Shown here: piece after piece, positions 1 to 9,200 of the stretch | Numbering within the stretch: the first letter of the stretch is position 1 | Layout: each line of letters opens with the position of its first letter | DNA from: Gammaproteobacteria bacterium | GTDB taxonomy: Bacteria; Pseudomonadota; Gammaproteobacteria; Legionellales; Legionellaceae | DNA: 38,044 nucleotides | Direction of reading: 5' to 3' | Assembly (NCBI GenBank): GCA_030428185.1 | Contig: JAUICE010000014.1 | Span: 1 to 38,044 of the forward strand | Notes under the pieces: generated by a model | Database searches by the model: none | What the model was told of the DNA's origin: nothing | The model's input: the letters and a program-made list of their open reading frames with translations, nothing else | Made by a program: the position numbers and the translations under genes

Positions 1-90
1 TATTTCTGGCATATCGGTTATCTCTGAAGGTACATTAGCCGCAAAGATAGAGCAATAGTTCTGCGATTGCAAGTAATTTGCCTTGTTCAA
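1..90 (-). other. Possible 5' end of a CDS running off the window
   Basis: Read on the minus strand, bases 90 to 1 are open from a TTG codon (90-88) and give a peptide containing NYCSIFAANVPSEITDMPEI, which is not low-complexity. The frame is closed by a stop just upstream. No Shine-Dalgarno sequence is visible and only 30 codons are available, so this may be chance. Bases 91-186 hold nothing I recognise beyond the leader of the helicase gene. Confidence 0.22.
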
Positions 91-186
91 AATATAAAAC
101 AATAGTATAATTGAAAAACATTAACAATCATGAACTTTTGGCGTACGAATATAAGCCTATTCATGAAGGAACAATAGGCAATTATT

Positions 187-1629
187 ATGACGCAACAGTC
201 CATATTTCATACGCTTGGCTTATCTGAAAGCCTTTCAGAATACCTAAAAGATATAGGCTATACCAAGCCAACGGATGTACAGAAGCGAGCCATTCCCTTA
301 TTTCTTGCAAAACACGATATTATCGTACAAGCACAAACCGGTAGCGGAAAAACTGCCAGCTTTGCCCTACCTATCATCGAAACGCTAGATAAGAAAAAGC
401 AAAGTCCGCAGTGTCTAGTCCTAGCTCCCACTAGAGAGCTTGCGCTACAGGTCAGTGATGCATTTAAAGATTTTTGTCGCTATGATCGCTCAAAGCTAAA
501 TATTGCTTGTATTTATGGAGGCGATGACTATAAAAAACAAATGCGTCAAATTAAGGCTGGTGCCCAAATCATTGTTGGTACGCCTGGTCGCTTAATGGAT
601 CATCTAAGACGCGGCAGCTTAGATATATCAAATTTAACTCATGTCATATTAGATGAAGCAGATGAAATGCTACGTATGGGATTTATCGAAGATGTAGAGT
701 GGATTTTATCTCACACACCTGAGCATAAACAAATGGCATTATTCTCTGCAACTATGCCACAGGCCATCAAAAAAATTGCCAAAACTTTTTTAAAGTCGCC
801 CAGTGAAGTGATTATTAAGCAAAAAAGCCTCACTGCTAAGAGTATTAATCAGTCTTATATTATTTCTAGCTTTAGCAACAAGCTCAATAATCTATGTCGT
901 ATTTTAGAAATGCACGATTACGATGGCGCCATTTGCTTTGCCAGAACACGTCAAGATACGCTAGATATCACTAAGCAACTACTTCAAAGTGGATTTAAAG
1001 CTATTGCCTTAAATGGCGATATCGCTCAAAGTAAACGCAAAGAAGCTGTAGATGCTCTGAAAAAAAAGACTGTTGATATTATTGTAGCAACCGATGTCGC
1101 AGCTCGAGGCATCGATATCGAGCGTGTTTCTTTGGTTATCAATTATGATTTACCATTTGATCATGAAGCTTACGTTCACCGTATTGGGCGTACTGGTCGA
1201 GCAGGCCGTGAAGGTGATGCAATACTGTTTGTTACGCCTAAGGAAGAACGCGCTTTTAAACAACTACAAAGTACTCTTAATGTCTCTATATCACCGTACA
1301 AAATGCCATCAAGCAGAGATATTCACACAAAAAAACTATCTATCATCAAAGAAAAGCTTTCAACCATTATCAAAGATAAGGATTTATCAGCCCATAAAAG
1401 ATTTATTGATGAATACCTATCAGAAAGTGGGCAAAGCATAGAAACTATCTGTGCTGCAATTCTTTATCATCAGTATGGAAATAAAATTAATAAGCCTAAA
1501 GAGCAAAAAGCGGAGCTTTTCTCTCTACCTAAAAGAAATAAGCGCTCAAATGAACGTCGGAATAGTGGTCATGTAAAGCGAAAAAAATCACGTAAAAGTA
1601 GTGGTGGCGAGAGAAAGCGATACGGTTAA
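187..1629 (+). CDS. deaD: DEAD-box RNA helicase, DeaD/CsdA-like, short C-terminus
   Basis: ATP-dependent RNA helicase that remodels RNA duplexes, probably in ribosome assembly and mRNA decay in the cytoplasm. All core motifs are visible: Walker A QAQTGSGKT (48-56), PTREL (81-85), GTPGR (131-135), DEAD (156-159), SAT (187-189), ATDVAARG (300-307) and HRIGRTGR (330-337). The core wording (DEADEMLRMGFIEDVE) and the helical segment at about 375-430 match the CsdA/DeaD type better than RhlE or SrmB. At 480 residues it is much shorter than E. coli DeaD (about 629); the folded C-terminal RNA-binding domain is replaced by a basic Lys/Arg/Ser tail (about 445-480). ATG at 187 is the first good start. 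It is transcribed alone, convergent with the next gene. The family call is firm; the exact paralogue is less so. Confidence 0.9.
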   Translation: MTQQSIFHTLGLSESLSEYLKDIGYTKPTDVQKRAIPLFLAKHDIIVQAQTGSGKTASFALPIIETLDKKKQSPQCLVLAPTRELALQVSDAFKDFCRYDRSKLNIACIYGGDDYKKQMRQIKAGAQIIVGTPGRLMDHLRRGSLDISNLTHVILDEADEMLRMGFIEDVEWILSHTPEHKQMALFSATMPQAIKKIAKTFLKSPSEVIIKQKSLTAKSINQSYIISSFSNKLNNLCRILEMHDYDGAICFARTRQDTLDITKQLLQSGFKAIALNGDIAQSKRKEAVDALKKKTVDIIVATDVAARGIDIERVSLVINYDLPFDHEAYVHRIGRTGRAGREGDAILFVTPKEERAFKQLQSTLNVSISPYKMPSSRDIHTKKLSIIKEKLSTIIKDKDLSAHKRFIDEYLSESGQSIETICAAILYHQYGNKINKPKEQKAELFSLPKRNKRSNERRNSGHVKRKKSRKSSGGERKRYG

Positions 1630-1645
1630 TATACCCAATGGAAGT
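1628..1645 (+). repeat. 18-bp dispersed repeat, copy 1
   Basis: AATATACCCAATGGAAGT lies across the end of the helicase gene and the following spacer, and recurs exactly at 17454-17471. A related version sits on the minus strand at 28500-28519. It resembles a short dispersed intergenic repeat of unknown function. Confidence 0.5.
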
Positions 1646-1666
1646 TAGCCCTGTCTCAATAAACAA

Positions 1667-1691
1667 CGTAGCCAGCCATTAGCTGGCTACG
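1667..1691. terminator. Hairpin between convergent genes
   Basis: Perfect 10-bp stem CGTAGCCAGC / GCTGGCTACG with a 5-base loop (CATTA), placed between the convergent helicase and 1705-2136 genes. On the minus strand the hairpin is followed by TTGTTTATT, a weak U-tract; on the plus strand there is none. Likely a terminator mainly for the minus-strand gene, perhaps used from both sides. Confidence 0.7.
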
Positions 1692-1704
1692 GAATATCAG
1701 GAAA

Positions 1705-2136
1705 CTAAGACTGCTCAGGCCAAGGAGAGGTAATTGTACATTCCCCCTTTTTGCCTAATAAAACCATTCCATCTACATTTCCATTAGGGTAGAGTGTAAA
1801 AATAACTCGATAAACGTAAGTATCAATACCGTTTATGGTTACTGGCAACGGCTTAGTATCTGATACAAACATATACTTTCCCTTTACACCAATTGGATGG
1901 AGCATAATATCTACCATTGCATTACCTAGGCTAATTGTTTTGGCATAACCATGTGTTTTAGCAAAGTCATAGTCATAAAACACTTTTAGTGAAATTCCCT
2001 GTAATTCTTTGGCGCACTGCCCATCATAAACTTCAGTCAAAGCAACCGTTCTTGTGTCTTGTTGAGGTGGCTCAGCAAAAGCATTTAAACTAATTAAACC
2101 TATCACCATCACCATTATTAAGCGTAACTGTTTCAT
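1705..2136 (-). CDS. Small exported protein of unknown function
   Basis: I do not recognise a family. From the ATG at 2136 the protein has a classical signal peptide: MKQLRL, then a hydrophobic stretch ending LNAFA, with probable cleavage after the AFA motif. The mature part is about 120 residues, predicted periplasmic, with two cysteines (in GQCAKEL and GECTIT) that could form a disulfide. The ATG at 2136 was chosen over a GTG two codons upstream because AAAGG precedes it at normal spacing. It is a single gene, convergent with the helicase and divergent from the membrane protein at 2261. Confidence 0.8.
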   Translation of the reverse strand: MKQLRLIMVMVIGLISLNAFAEPPQQDTRTVALTEVYDGQCAKELQGISLKVFYDYDFAKTHGYAKTISLGNAMVDIMLHPIGVKGKYMFVSDTKPLPVTINGIDTYVYRVIFTLYPNGNVDGMVLLGKKGECTITSPWPEQS

Positions 2137-2260
2137 AATCACCCTTTCTTTCTAAGTAAAGAAACAACACATATTGTATCAAATATATGCAAAAAGCGCC
2201 AGTTCAAAAAAAAATGTATATTTCTAATAAGTTAGGATATATCCTGCTAAATTACTTTAT

Positions 2261-2863
2261 ATGGATCATAAACTTATCGTGTTCAATTTTAATATCAAAC
2301 ACCAAACACACTTTGAGTCTATCGCAAAGTTTTTATTACTTCTCATAGTATTTGTCGTATATTTTATATACTTATCTTTTCACCATGGCACAGGTAAGGG
2401 ACTTATTTCTCTAGCACTAACCTGGAGCTTTTTTGTCTTATGCACACCCATTGCAGATGCAGGATTCCTGATTGATTTTCCCATTCGCCTTATCTTTGGT
2501 CTGCGTATGTTTGTTGTTGAGATATTTGTTTGGGCTATCGCTTTTAGCATTATTACAGTGATACTTGTGTTTACACCTAAGCATTTTCAAACCACTCTAA
2601 TAACCAGACTACTTTATCAAATTCTCTCTCATCCTTACCCATACTGGGTGATCATCTTCTTAAGCTTTATAGGGACTTTTGCCTCAATCTATTTTGGCGA
2701 TGAAATGATAGATGTCATTGCTCATAAACATCGAGAAAAGCATCATAAGCATGGGTTTAGATATAGAGTGATTGCTATGATAAGCGTTATTATACTCACG
2801 GTTACAGTCTATCACCAACTGATGCTAGACTTTGGACTTCCCCTACCTAATGGCAATGGTTAG
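2261..2863 (+). CDS. Multi-pass inner-membrane protein of unknown function
   Basis: A 200-residue protein with about five hydrophobic spans: roughly 23-40, 48-66, 78-108, 128-147 and 168-187. A His/Lys-rich cytosolic-looking loop (HKHREKHHKHGF, about 154-165) and the segment CTPIADAGFLIDFPIRL (about 62-78) are its most distinctive parts. I cannot assign a function. Its last 17 bases overlap the end of the convergent waaC gene at 2847, so the two messages would be complementary at their 3' ends. Start is ATG 2261, with no strong ribosome binding site visible. Confidence 0.75.
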   Translation: MDHKLIVFNFNIKHQTHFESIAKFLLLLIVFVVYFIYLSFHHGTGKGLISLALTWSFFVLCTPIADAGFLIDFPIRLIFGLRMFVVEIFVWAIAFSIITVILVFTPKHFQTTLITRLLYQILSHPYPYWVIIFLSFIGTFASIYFGDEMIDVIAHKHREKHHKHGFRYRVIAMISVIILTVTVYHQLMLDFGLPLPNGNG

Positions 2864-3881
2864 CACGCTCGTCAAGTAACTTCGATAAATTAGCCCAAAC
2901 TATTTCTGGGCTAATTTCCTCAAAACACGGTGGAAGAACTTTAAAGTTAAGACTATCGCGTGCGCAATAACGTTTTTTACACGGTGCACAAGAAAGTTGT
3001 GAAGATAATACCTTTTGATTGGCCCCCACAGGTCCTGTGTAATATGCACTGGTAGGACCATACAAAGCAACATTTGGTAATCCAAATGCTGCTGCCAAAT
3101 GGCTTAAGCCCGTATCAACACTTACAGAAGCACACGCATTGGAAAGTAACTTGCTCAACTCACTAAAATCAGGCGCTTCTACAATACGAATATTTGGAGC
3201 CTCTTTTGCAATAACTGCCGCACGCGCACACTCTTTTTCTCCCCAAGAAGGTAAGTAAACCTGATAGCCTTTAGTACCTACGATTTTTGCAAGCTTCTTC
3301 CAGTATTCTAAAGGCCATAGTTTTGTCTCCCAACTAGTCCCATGAATAAAGATGATATTTCTCTTACTTTTCTTAAAACTAATCTCTAACCCATAATCAA
3401 CGTTTTCACTGCTTATAGAATAACCAAATATGCTGGCCATCAGTGCCCTTAAGCGAGCAATTGCATGCTGGCCTTTATCTATGGCTACCCCTTGATGATA
3501 AAATCTTGCACTAAAAGGCTCTCTTGCGCTGCCTTTATCAAAACCAATTAGTTTCTTCGCCTTAATAAGGCTGCCAAGTAACGCGCTTTTCAATAATCCT
3601 TGCATATCGATAATCAAATCGTATTTTTGAGCGCGAAGTAATCGTAAAGATTTATATATTTCCCTATAGCTAGATAGCATATGCAATTGGTGACGCCATC
3701 GTCTCAACGCCACTGGGTATACTTGTTGGATACCAGGATGAGCCTTAACAATATCAACGAAGGCCTCCTCAACAACCCAGTCAATAGTGATATCTGGATA
3801 GTGTATCTTACAATCTGTAATGCTCGGTAGTGTATGGACAACATCACCAAATGATGAAAGCTTGATAATTAATACGCGCAT
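2847..3881 (-). CDS. waaC: LPS heptosyltransferase I (GT9)
   Basis: Transfers the first L-glycero-D-manno-heptose from ADP-heptose onto Kdo of the LPS inner core at the cytosolic face of the inner membrane. The 344-residue length is normal for WaaC. The N-terminus MRVLIIKLSSFGDVVHTLP is the typical GT9 start, FIHGTSWETKLWP (about 177-190) is the WaaC-type centre, and SVDTGLSHLAAAFGLP followed by ALYGPT is the ADP-heptose-binding C-terminal region. Its start overlaps the end of waaF by 13 bases in another frame, so translation is probably coupled. Assignment to WaaC rather than another GT9 rests on the SSFGDVVHTLP start and the WETKLWP motif. Confidence 0.9.
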   Translation of the reverse strand: MRVLIIKLSSFGDVVHTLPSITDCKIHYPDITIDWVVEEAFVDIVKAHPGIQQVYPVALRRWRHQLHMLSSYREIYKSLRLLRAQKYDLIIDMQGLLKSALLGSLIKAKKLIGFDKGSAREPFSARFYHQGVAIDKGQHAIARLRALMASIFGYSISSENVDYGLEISFKKSKRNIIFIHGTSWETKLWPLEYWKKLAKIVGTKGYQVYLPSWGEKECARAAVIAKEAPNIRIVEAPDFSELSKLLSNACASVSVDTGLSHLAAAFGLPNVALYGPTSAYYTGPVGANQKVLSSQLSCAPCKKRYCARDSLNFKVLPPCFEEISPEIVWANLSKLLDERANHCH

Positions 3882-4900
3882 ACGGCAGGCTCAAAAGAAG
3901 CATCTATCATGTTTATGATCTGCTCTGGAGTAATTTTATTTAAACAGTCTAAATGGCCCAAGGGACAGGTTCTTTTAAAACAGGGCCTACAAGGTAGACT
4001 GACCTCGGCTATCACTGCGTTACTAGAAAGAGGTGGAGTAAACTTAGTGCTGCTAGAGCCAAAAATCGCAACTTGAAATACATTCAATGCCGAAGCAATA
4101 TGCATCAAACCTGAGTCATTAGTCACAACTATACTCGCAAGAGATAACACATCAATACTCTTATCAATAGCAAGCTTCCCTGTTAAGTCTAAACACGCGC
4201 CACCAACTTCCTTTTGAACCTTAGCACCAAATACTTTTTCATCAGGCCCGCCGATGACCATTAAATTCCAACCCAAACGACTATAATGCTTACCAAGAGC
4301 AATAAAATTATTTATCGGCCAACGCTTTGCTTCACCAAATGCTGCACCAGGACACAACGCCAATATGGGTTTTGAGTCATCAAAATCAAACTTATACTGC
4401 GCTATAGATGCCTTAGCTTCACTTTTATCTGCTATCAATTTTGGCTTTGGGTAATGACTTCTATCCCAGTTATCATCGTTAAATGCAAGTGCAACATAGC
4501 GCTCAACCATTAAAGGGTAACGTTTTTTATTAAGCTTTCTCGTTTGACTCAATAAACCATAACGACATTCGCCTAGCCAGCCAATACGTTTTTTAATCCT
4601 CGCAAAAAAAGGCGTAAGGGCTGATTTAAAGCTATTTGGTAATATATACACTTCATCATATTTATTGTTCTTTAACCTACGACTTATTTGCCAATATTTT
4701 TTTAGTGAAAACTCGCCATGACTTAAAGGAAAGAGCATTACCTCTCTAATTTCAGACATTTTTTTTAAAACTGGTATACAATTTTTAGGTGCAAGCGCAT
4801 CAATTTGCGCTAAAGGATGCTTGTTTTTTAGTACTTGAATTAAGCTATGTGACATAATTAAATCACCTAGCCAGGCTGGAGTAATAATAAGTATATTCAA
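3869..4900 (-). CDS. waaF: LPS heptosyltransferase II (GT9)
   Basis: Adds the second heptose to the LPS inner core from ADP-heptose. The protein has the WaaF landmarks: MNILIITPAWLGDLIMSHSL at the start, the ILPNSFKSAL segment (about 86-95), CPGAAFGEAKRWP (about 183-195), VVTNDSGLMHIA for nucleotide-sugar binding, and the cysteine-rich tail CRPCFKRTCPLGHLDC. The length of 343 fits the family. It sits between a third GT9 gene (22 bases upstream) and waaC (13-base overlap), all on the minus strand and probably one operon. Confidence 0.92.
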   Translation of the reverse strand: MNILIITPAWLGDLIMSHSLIQVLKNKHPLAQIDALAPKNCIPVLKKMSEIREVMLFPLSHGEFSLKKYWQISRRLKNNKYDEVYILPNSFKSALTPFFARIKKRIGWLGECRYGLLSQTRKLNKKRYPLMVERYVALAFNDDNWDRSHYPKPKLIADKSEAKASIAQYKFDFDDSKPILALCPGAAFGEAKRWPINNFIALGKHYSRLGWNLMVIGGPDEKVFGAKVQKEVGGACLDLTGKLAIDKSIDVLSLASIVVTNDSGLMHIASALNVFQVAIFGSSSTKFTPPLSSNAVIAEVSLPCRPCFKRTCPLGHLDCLNKITPEQIINMIDASFEPAVCAY

Positions 4901-4921
4901 TGCGTCACACGTCTTTTCTAT

Positions 4922-5953
4922 TTAACTGGTTTGATGATACCACTTCATCATGATCTCAAATACTTCCTGAGGTTTAATTGCGGCAATACAATAACATGGT
5001 GCGCTATAGCGACAGCGCTCACAATTTTTATCTAAGCTTAACACGCTCGCTCGCTTACCAATAGGTCCCCAACGACCTGCATGAAAAGGTTTAATCGGTG
5101 CATATAAACCTAGTGTATTGACTCTAAAATTTGCAGCTAAATGCACTGGCCCAGTAGAGGCCGCTACTAGCCCATCACTATGCTGAATTAAGCCCATAAA
5201 CTCATCCAGAGTCAATTGACCAAATAAATCCGATACATGTGAAAACGCTTTCAGGTTAATTGCGCTGCGGATTATTTCACCTTCTTTTTCTGTCCCTGTA
5301 AACAACACATTAAATTTTTTAGCATCTAACAAAGAAACTAGTGTATAAAAATGCTCTGGAGGCCACTCAATGTGCTCACCTCTGGTTTTAGGATGCAAAA
5401 TCAGATTAAATTTATCCTTCTTTAGTAGAGCACTCATATGAGCATTCAAACTAAATTGTTTATAATGAAAACGGCTTGCTATTTCGGCTAAAGAGTATTG
5501 ATATGGGAGTCCTAGGACTTTTAAATACATTAAATCTAGCTGTGACTCATGTAGTGGAGAAGATTTTCTAGAAATATGCACAAAGCGATTAGCATATTGC
5601 CAATGATACCAACGACCTATAAGCCCTACACGCATTGGAATTTTGGCATATTTAACCATGCGCGCGATTTTTTTTACAGGAAAGACCATCAGCGCAATAT
5701 CTATGTTAAACTTTTTTAATTGATTTGCAGCTTCCTTCTCAGTACACTCACAAAGCGCATCATAATCAGCAAATACATCAACATCTTCACAAAGCTCTAT
5801 CAACGACTGGGTATACGCTCTACCTAGAAACACAATCTTAGCCGTTGGCTCAGATTGCTTAATTGCCGCAGCAATCGGTAAAGCAAAAGTCACATCTCCT
5901 ATTTGATTGGTTTTACAGATAAGAATGCGTTTATTTCGAAGAGTAACGCCCAT
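4922..5953 (-). CDS. Third heptosyltransferase-family (GT9) protein
   Basis: A GT9 enzyme that probably adds a further heptose or related sugar to the LPS core; the acceptor cannot be read from sequence. Family features: RILICKTNQIGDVTFALPIA near the N-terminus, ILHPKTRGEHIEWP in the middle, ASTGPVHLAANFRVNTLGLY for donor binding, and a C-terminal cysteine cluster (CERCRYSAPCYC). I chose the ATG at 5953 because AGAGG precedes it by about 8 bases; a longer reading from ATG 6034 adds 27 residues that do not look like GT9 and has no ribosome binding site. It is the first gene of the waaF-waaC run. Confidence 0.85.
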   Translation of the reverse strand: MGVTLRNKRILICKTNQIGDVTFALPIAAAIKQSEPTAKIVFLGRAYTQSLIELCEDVDVFADYDALCECTEKEAANQLKKFNIDIALMVFPVKKIARMVKYAKIPMRVGLIGRWYHWQYANRFVHISRKSSPLHESQLDLMYLKVLGLPYQYSLAEIASRFHYKQFSLNAHMSALLKKDKFNLILHPKTRGEHIEWPPEHFYTLVSLLDAKKFNVLFTGTEKEGEIIRSAINLKAFSHVSDLFGQLTLDEFMGLIQHSDGLVAASTGPVHLAANFRVNTLGLYAPIKPFHAGRWGPIGKRASVLSLDKNCERCRYSAPCYCIAAIKPQEVFEIMMKWYHQTS

Positions 5954-6217
5954 CAAACTACCTCTTTTAGAGCAATAAAACGCCGTCAATACTGAATTCT
6001 TCGCCGATTTTATCATCTGCAAGTCGCTATTCATAGAATGATACTGTTTTATTTAAATTTTATATAACCTTAGACAAAAAGATTTATCTCTCTATAACTC
6101 ACAGGAAATATTGAAGTCTAAAACGTGCATTATGAAAGGATAGAAATATCTGTCATTTGCATTATCATTGATGAGCGGTATAGTGCAAATATTTACAATC
6201 TATGAACTTATTATATT

Positions 6218-7273
6218 TTGAAAGAAGTTACTTTTGTCAGACTAGAAAAAACACCTTTCGGTGGTGCAGAAAATTACCTAACAAGACTACTAGACCATCT
6301 AGAAGCATCTAAAATTACATGTAGTACCCTATATACTAAATCACCTAAGTGGCTGCCCTCATGGTTAAGATACTTAATCTTTGATATAGAGTGCTGTTTT
6401 AAAAAAAATAAACAAAGCCTGTACTTTTCACTTACGCGTATTTCTTGTGCGGACATCTATCGAGCCGGTGATGGCGTTCACTTAGCATATCTAAAGTCTA
6501 TTAAAAAAAAATGGACTATTAATCCTCTGCACATAATCCTATCTTGGCTTGAACGACGATGCATATCTAATGCTTCAGTCATTATTGCGAATAGTTATCT
6601 AGTTAAGGACACACTAAAAAACTACTATCATCTTAATGATAAAAAAATATCAGTGATACACAATGGCATCTCGTTACCCAACATAACCAATAATAAACGC
6701 AATGAAATGCGTCAACAATATCATATTGATGATGATACCCGTGTCGTGTTATTCGTGGGTAGCGGTTTTAAAAGAAAAGGCTTAGATATTGCGTTGCAAA
6801 TATTGTCAAAACTATCTGGTAAATTTATCTTTTTTGTAATAGGTAAAGAAAAAAGAATAAGTACCTATAAAAACCTTGCACGCAAACTACACATTGACAA
6901 TAAGACCTTCTTTTTAGGACAAAGAAAAGATGTGAGTGATTTTTATCAAATGAGCGATATCTTCCTTTACACTCCACGATATGAACCATTTTCTAACGTA
7001 GTTCTGGAAGCAATGGCTTATCAAAATGTTGTGATCACGACTCACGAAAACGGAGCATGTGAGGCCCTTGATAAAGAGCTAATTTTAGACAACTGTAATC
7101 AAGATACCCTCATTAACCTCTTAAATAAACTGTTATATGATGATCAACTACTGGATGAATATAAAAACAAATGCCTAGAGCGCGTGAAAAAATTTACTAT
7201 TGAAGAAAATGCACGCAAAACACTATCTGTTATTCAACAAGCATTTAATATCAAGCAGCAGCGCTCTTATTAA
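6218..7273 (+). CDS. WaaG-like LPS core glycosyltransferase (GT4)
   Basis: Likely adds a hexose to the LPS core, like the glucosyltransferase WaaG. The N-terminal FVRLEKTPFGGAENYL (about 6-21) and RAGDGVHLAYL (about 82-92) match WaaG-type enzymes, and the GT4 donor-site motif EPFSNVVLE (256-264) keeps the E-x7-E pattern. The gene has no usable ATG: the first codon is TTG at 6218, giving MKEVTFVRL, which aligns with the usual family start; the nearby ATG at 6202 is in another frame. It is the only plus-strand gene in the saccharide block, and its last 23 bases overlap the convergent GT4 gene. An A9 run encodes Lys 96-98. Confidence 0.82.
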   Translation: MKEVTFVRLEKTPFGGAENYLTRLLDHLEASKITCSTLYTKSPKWLPSWLRYLIFDIECCFKKNKQSLYFSLTRISCADIYRAGDGVHLAYLKSIKKKWTINPLHIILSWLERRCISNASVIIANSYLVKDTLKNYYHLNDKKISVIHNGISLPNITNNKRNEMRQQYHIDDDTRVVLFVGSGFKRKGLDIALQILSKLSGKFIFFVIGKEKRISTYKNLARKLHIDNKTFFLGQRKDVSDFYQMSDIFLYTPRYEPFSNVVLEAMAYQNVVITTHENGACEALDKELILDNCNQDTLINLLNKLLYDDQLLDEYKNKCLERVKKFTIEENARKTLSVIQQAFNIKQQRSY

Positions 7274-8381
7274 AAAGGCTATGGTAGATTTTATTTAATT
7301 GGCCACACATTGCTTTTTGTGAAAATTCATCAATAACAGAGTGCTTGGCCTTAGCTTCTAGTGCAACCCTTTCCGAAAGATTACTCACTAGCGATTCCAA
7401 CCCATAATATAACGCTTTATAATCCCCTGGCTTAACCATAAGAAAGTTATCACGTTGATATAAGTCAGAGACACTGCCGGTATTGGTTGCAATAACTGCT
7501 TTTTCCATCATCAGTGCTTGAATAATGCTTTGTGGTACACCTTCAAACCCATCTGAGGGCAGCACAAAAATATCTAACGCGGCCAACAACTCTTCTGGCT
7601 TTTCAAGGTGTCCGAGTAATGTTATCTGTTCATGACCTTCTGTATTTTCGAGAATTCTTTCAATATTTTGTCGCTGAGGCCCGTCACCTGCGATAAAAAG
7701 CTTTATTTTTTTATTACTACCCCACAGTTCAGAAAACGCTTTAATAAGTAGATCATGGCGTTTCCATGAGCGCAACACTGCAATCATGCCTATTGCAATT
7801 TCACCTTCAGCTATCCTAAAATGCTTGCGCCACTTTTGCTTATCTAATGAAGGTGAAGCAGAGTTAAATCGATTGATATCAACCCCACTAGGAATTGAAG
7901 TGATTTTTTTGGGGTTAATGCGGTTAAAAGCAATCATCTCATTTTTTATTATACTACCTGTGGTGATCACATGATCGGCTAATTCATTAATAAAATTAAG
8001 TCGCGATGGATTAATCCGATTTGATAGATGACGTGTGCGAATAAATTTTGCTCCGCTGAGCTTTGCTGCAACGCCCCCTACCCAGGTATCTTTACCACTA
8101 TGCGTATTCACAATATTGATATGGTGTTGTCGTATAATTTTAAGTAAACCGAAAAGCGTTTTTAAATCGGCATTACCTCGAAAAGGCAAATGGAATACAG
8201 AAATACCGTACTGAGTTGCTTTTTTGCCAATTTCAGCATGTGGTGTGCAAGCTAAATATACGTTGACCCCAAGAGTTCGCATAGCCACCATTTCATGAAT
8301 AATTCGCAACTCCTGCCCACCTAAACCACCACTCCATTCGGTATGCAGCACATTGAAAGTACCTTTAAATTCTACTGTCAT
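7251..8381 (-). CDS. Glycosyltransferase family 4
   Basis: Transfers a sugar from a nucleotide donor onto a core or O-chain saccharide; donor and acceptor are unknown. The GT-B fold is indicated by the N-terminal VLHTEWSGGLGGQELRI (acceptor domain with glycine loop) and by the C-terminal block SDGFEGVPQSIIQALM, where the second acidic residue of the classical E-x7-E is Gln, a variant I associate with related GT4 enzymes. The ATG at 8381 overlaps the stop of the upstream GT2 gene as ATGA, so the two are translationally coupled. Its 3' end overlaps the plus-strand WaaG-like gene. Confidence 0.85.
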   Translation of the reverse strand: MTVEFKGTFNVLHTEWSGGLGGQELRIIHEMVAMRTLGVNVYLACTPHAEIGKKATQYGISVFHLPFRGNADLKTLFGLLKIIRQHHINIVNTHSGKDTWVGGVAAKLSGAKFIRTRHLSNRINPSRLNFINELADHVITTGSIIKNEMIAFNRINPKKITSIPSGVDINRFNSASPSLDKQKWRKHFRIAEGEIAIGMIAVLRSWKRHDLLIKAFSELWGSNKKIKLFIAGDGPQRQNIERILENTEGHEQITLLGHLEKPEELLAALDIFVLPSDGFEGVPQSIIQALMMEKAVIATNTGSVSDLYQRDNFLMVKPGDYKALYYGLESLVSNLSERVALEAKAKHSVIDEFSQKAMCGQLNKIYHSLFNKSAAA

Positions 8382-9148
8382 TTTCCACCAATATTTTTAT
8401 TATGAGATAAAAGTCCTAATTTAACGTATCGCCAAAAACACTCCTCAGCGATCGATACAGCAACTAAAAAGCCTTCCCTACCATCTAAAAAGCCCAATTT
8501 AAAAACATAACCACGCAAGAAAGCGAATAATGAGCGGCCTATTGCAATCATAATCCCACCACGCTTACATAAATCAAAACGTTTTTTTGCTCCAAGAGTT
8601 GAGTATTGATTTGTTTTTTCTAATAATTCCTCAAGCGAAGCGTACGTTCTGTGCTCAAGAGGTTTTTTTAACTGGCCTATTTTCAACACCGAAGCTTTCG
8701 CCGTAACTTTTTCATGAACAACAACCTCTGAAAACTGTGCTTTTTCACGTTTAAATAAAGCTAAATGCTGCTCACCTGCCCAAGTACCAAAGCGTATCTT
8801 TTTTCCTAAAAAATAACTAACGCGTGGCATAGTAAACGCATCGCAATCAGTATTCTTAGCTAATTTTGCTTGTATCTCATGAGCAAGTGCTTCAGTAACT
8901 CGCTCATCTGCATCAATACTTAAGACCCATGGCATCCTTGCTTTAGCTAGCGCTCTATTCTTTTGCACACCGTATCCGGGCCAATCTGTCTCATATACAT
9001 GAGGCGTATATTGCCGACAGATCTCAACTGTTTTGTCCGTACTACCAGAGTCCAACACAATAATCTCATTTGCAAAACGTACAGACTGAATACATGCCTC
9101 TATATCTTTTTCTTCATTTTTTGTAATAATAATAACGCTTAGCTTCAT
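8378..9148 (-). CDS. Glycosyltransferase family 2, LPS core WaaE/KdtX type
   Basis: An inverting GT-A enzyme resembling the WaaE/KdtX group that adds glucose or another hexose to the LPS inner core. It starts with the canonical MKLSVIIITKNEEKDIEAC, carries VLDSGSTDKT and, near residue 93, the metal-binding SIDADERV. The C-terminal part (about 190-255) contains a basic and hydrophobic stretch typical of this group that may contact the membrane. ATG 9148 was chosen because it gives the canonical start; a GTG two codons upstream (9154) has better spacing from AAAGG and is possible. It is followed with an ATGA overlap by the GT4 gene. Confidence 0.87.
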   Translation of the reverse strand: MKLSVIIITKNEEKDIEACIQSVRFANEIIVLDSGSTDKTVEICRQYTPHVYETDWPGYGVQKNRALAKARMPWVLSIDADERVTEALAHEIQAKLAKNTDCDAFTMPRVSYFLGKKIRFGTWAGEQHLALFKREKAQFSEVVVHEKVTAKASVLKIGQLKKPLEHRTYASLEELLEKTNQYSTLGAKKRFDLCKRGGIMIAIGRSLFAFLRGYVFKLGFLDGREGFLVAVSIAEECFWRYVKLGLLSHNKNIGGK

Positions 9149-9200
9149 ATACACTTTAGCCTTTTTGCAAGATGAGCTTCACCAATTAGAGTCATAACGT

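Noticed and set aside
5954-6034. N-terminal 27 codons upstream of the third GT9 protein
   Set aside because: No ribosome binding site at 6034 and the added residues are unlike GT9; ATG 5953 has AGAGG in front.
6503-6511. A9 tract in the WaaG-like gene as a phase-variation site
   Set aside because: A9 runs also occur in the VgrG gene and in the TDT gene; they are expected in a genome this rich in A/T and Lys codons.
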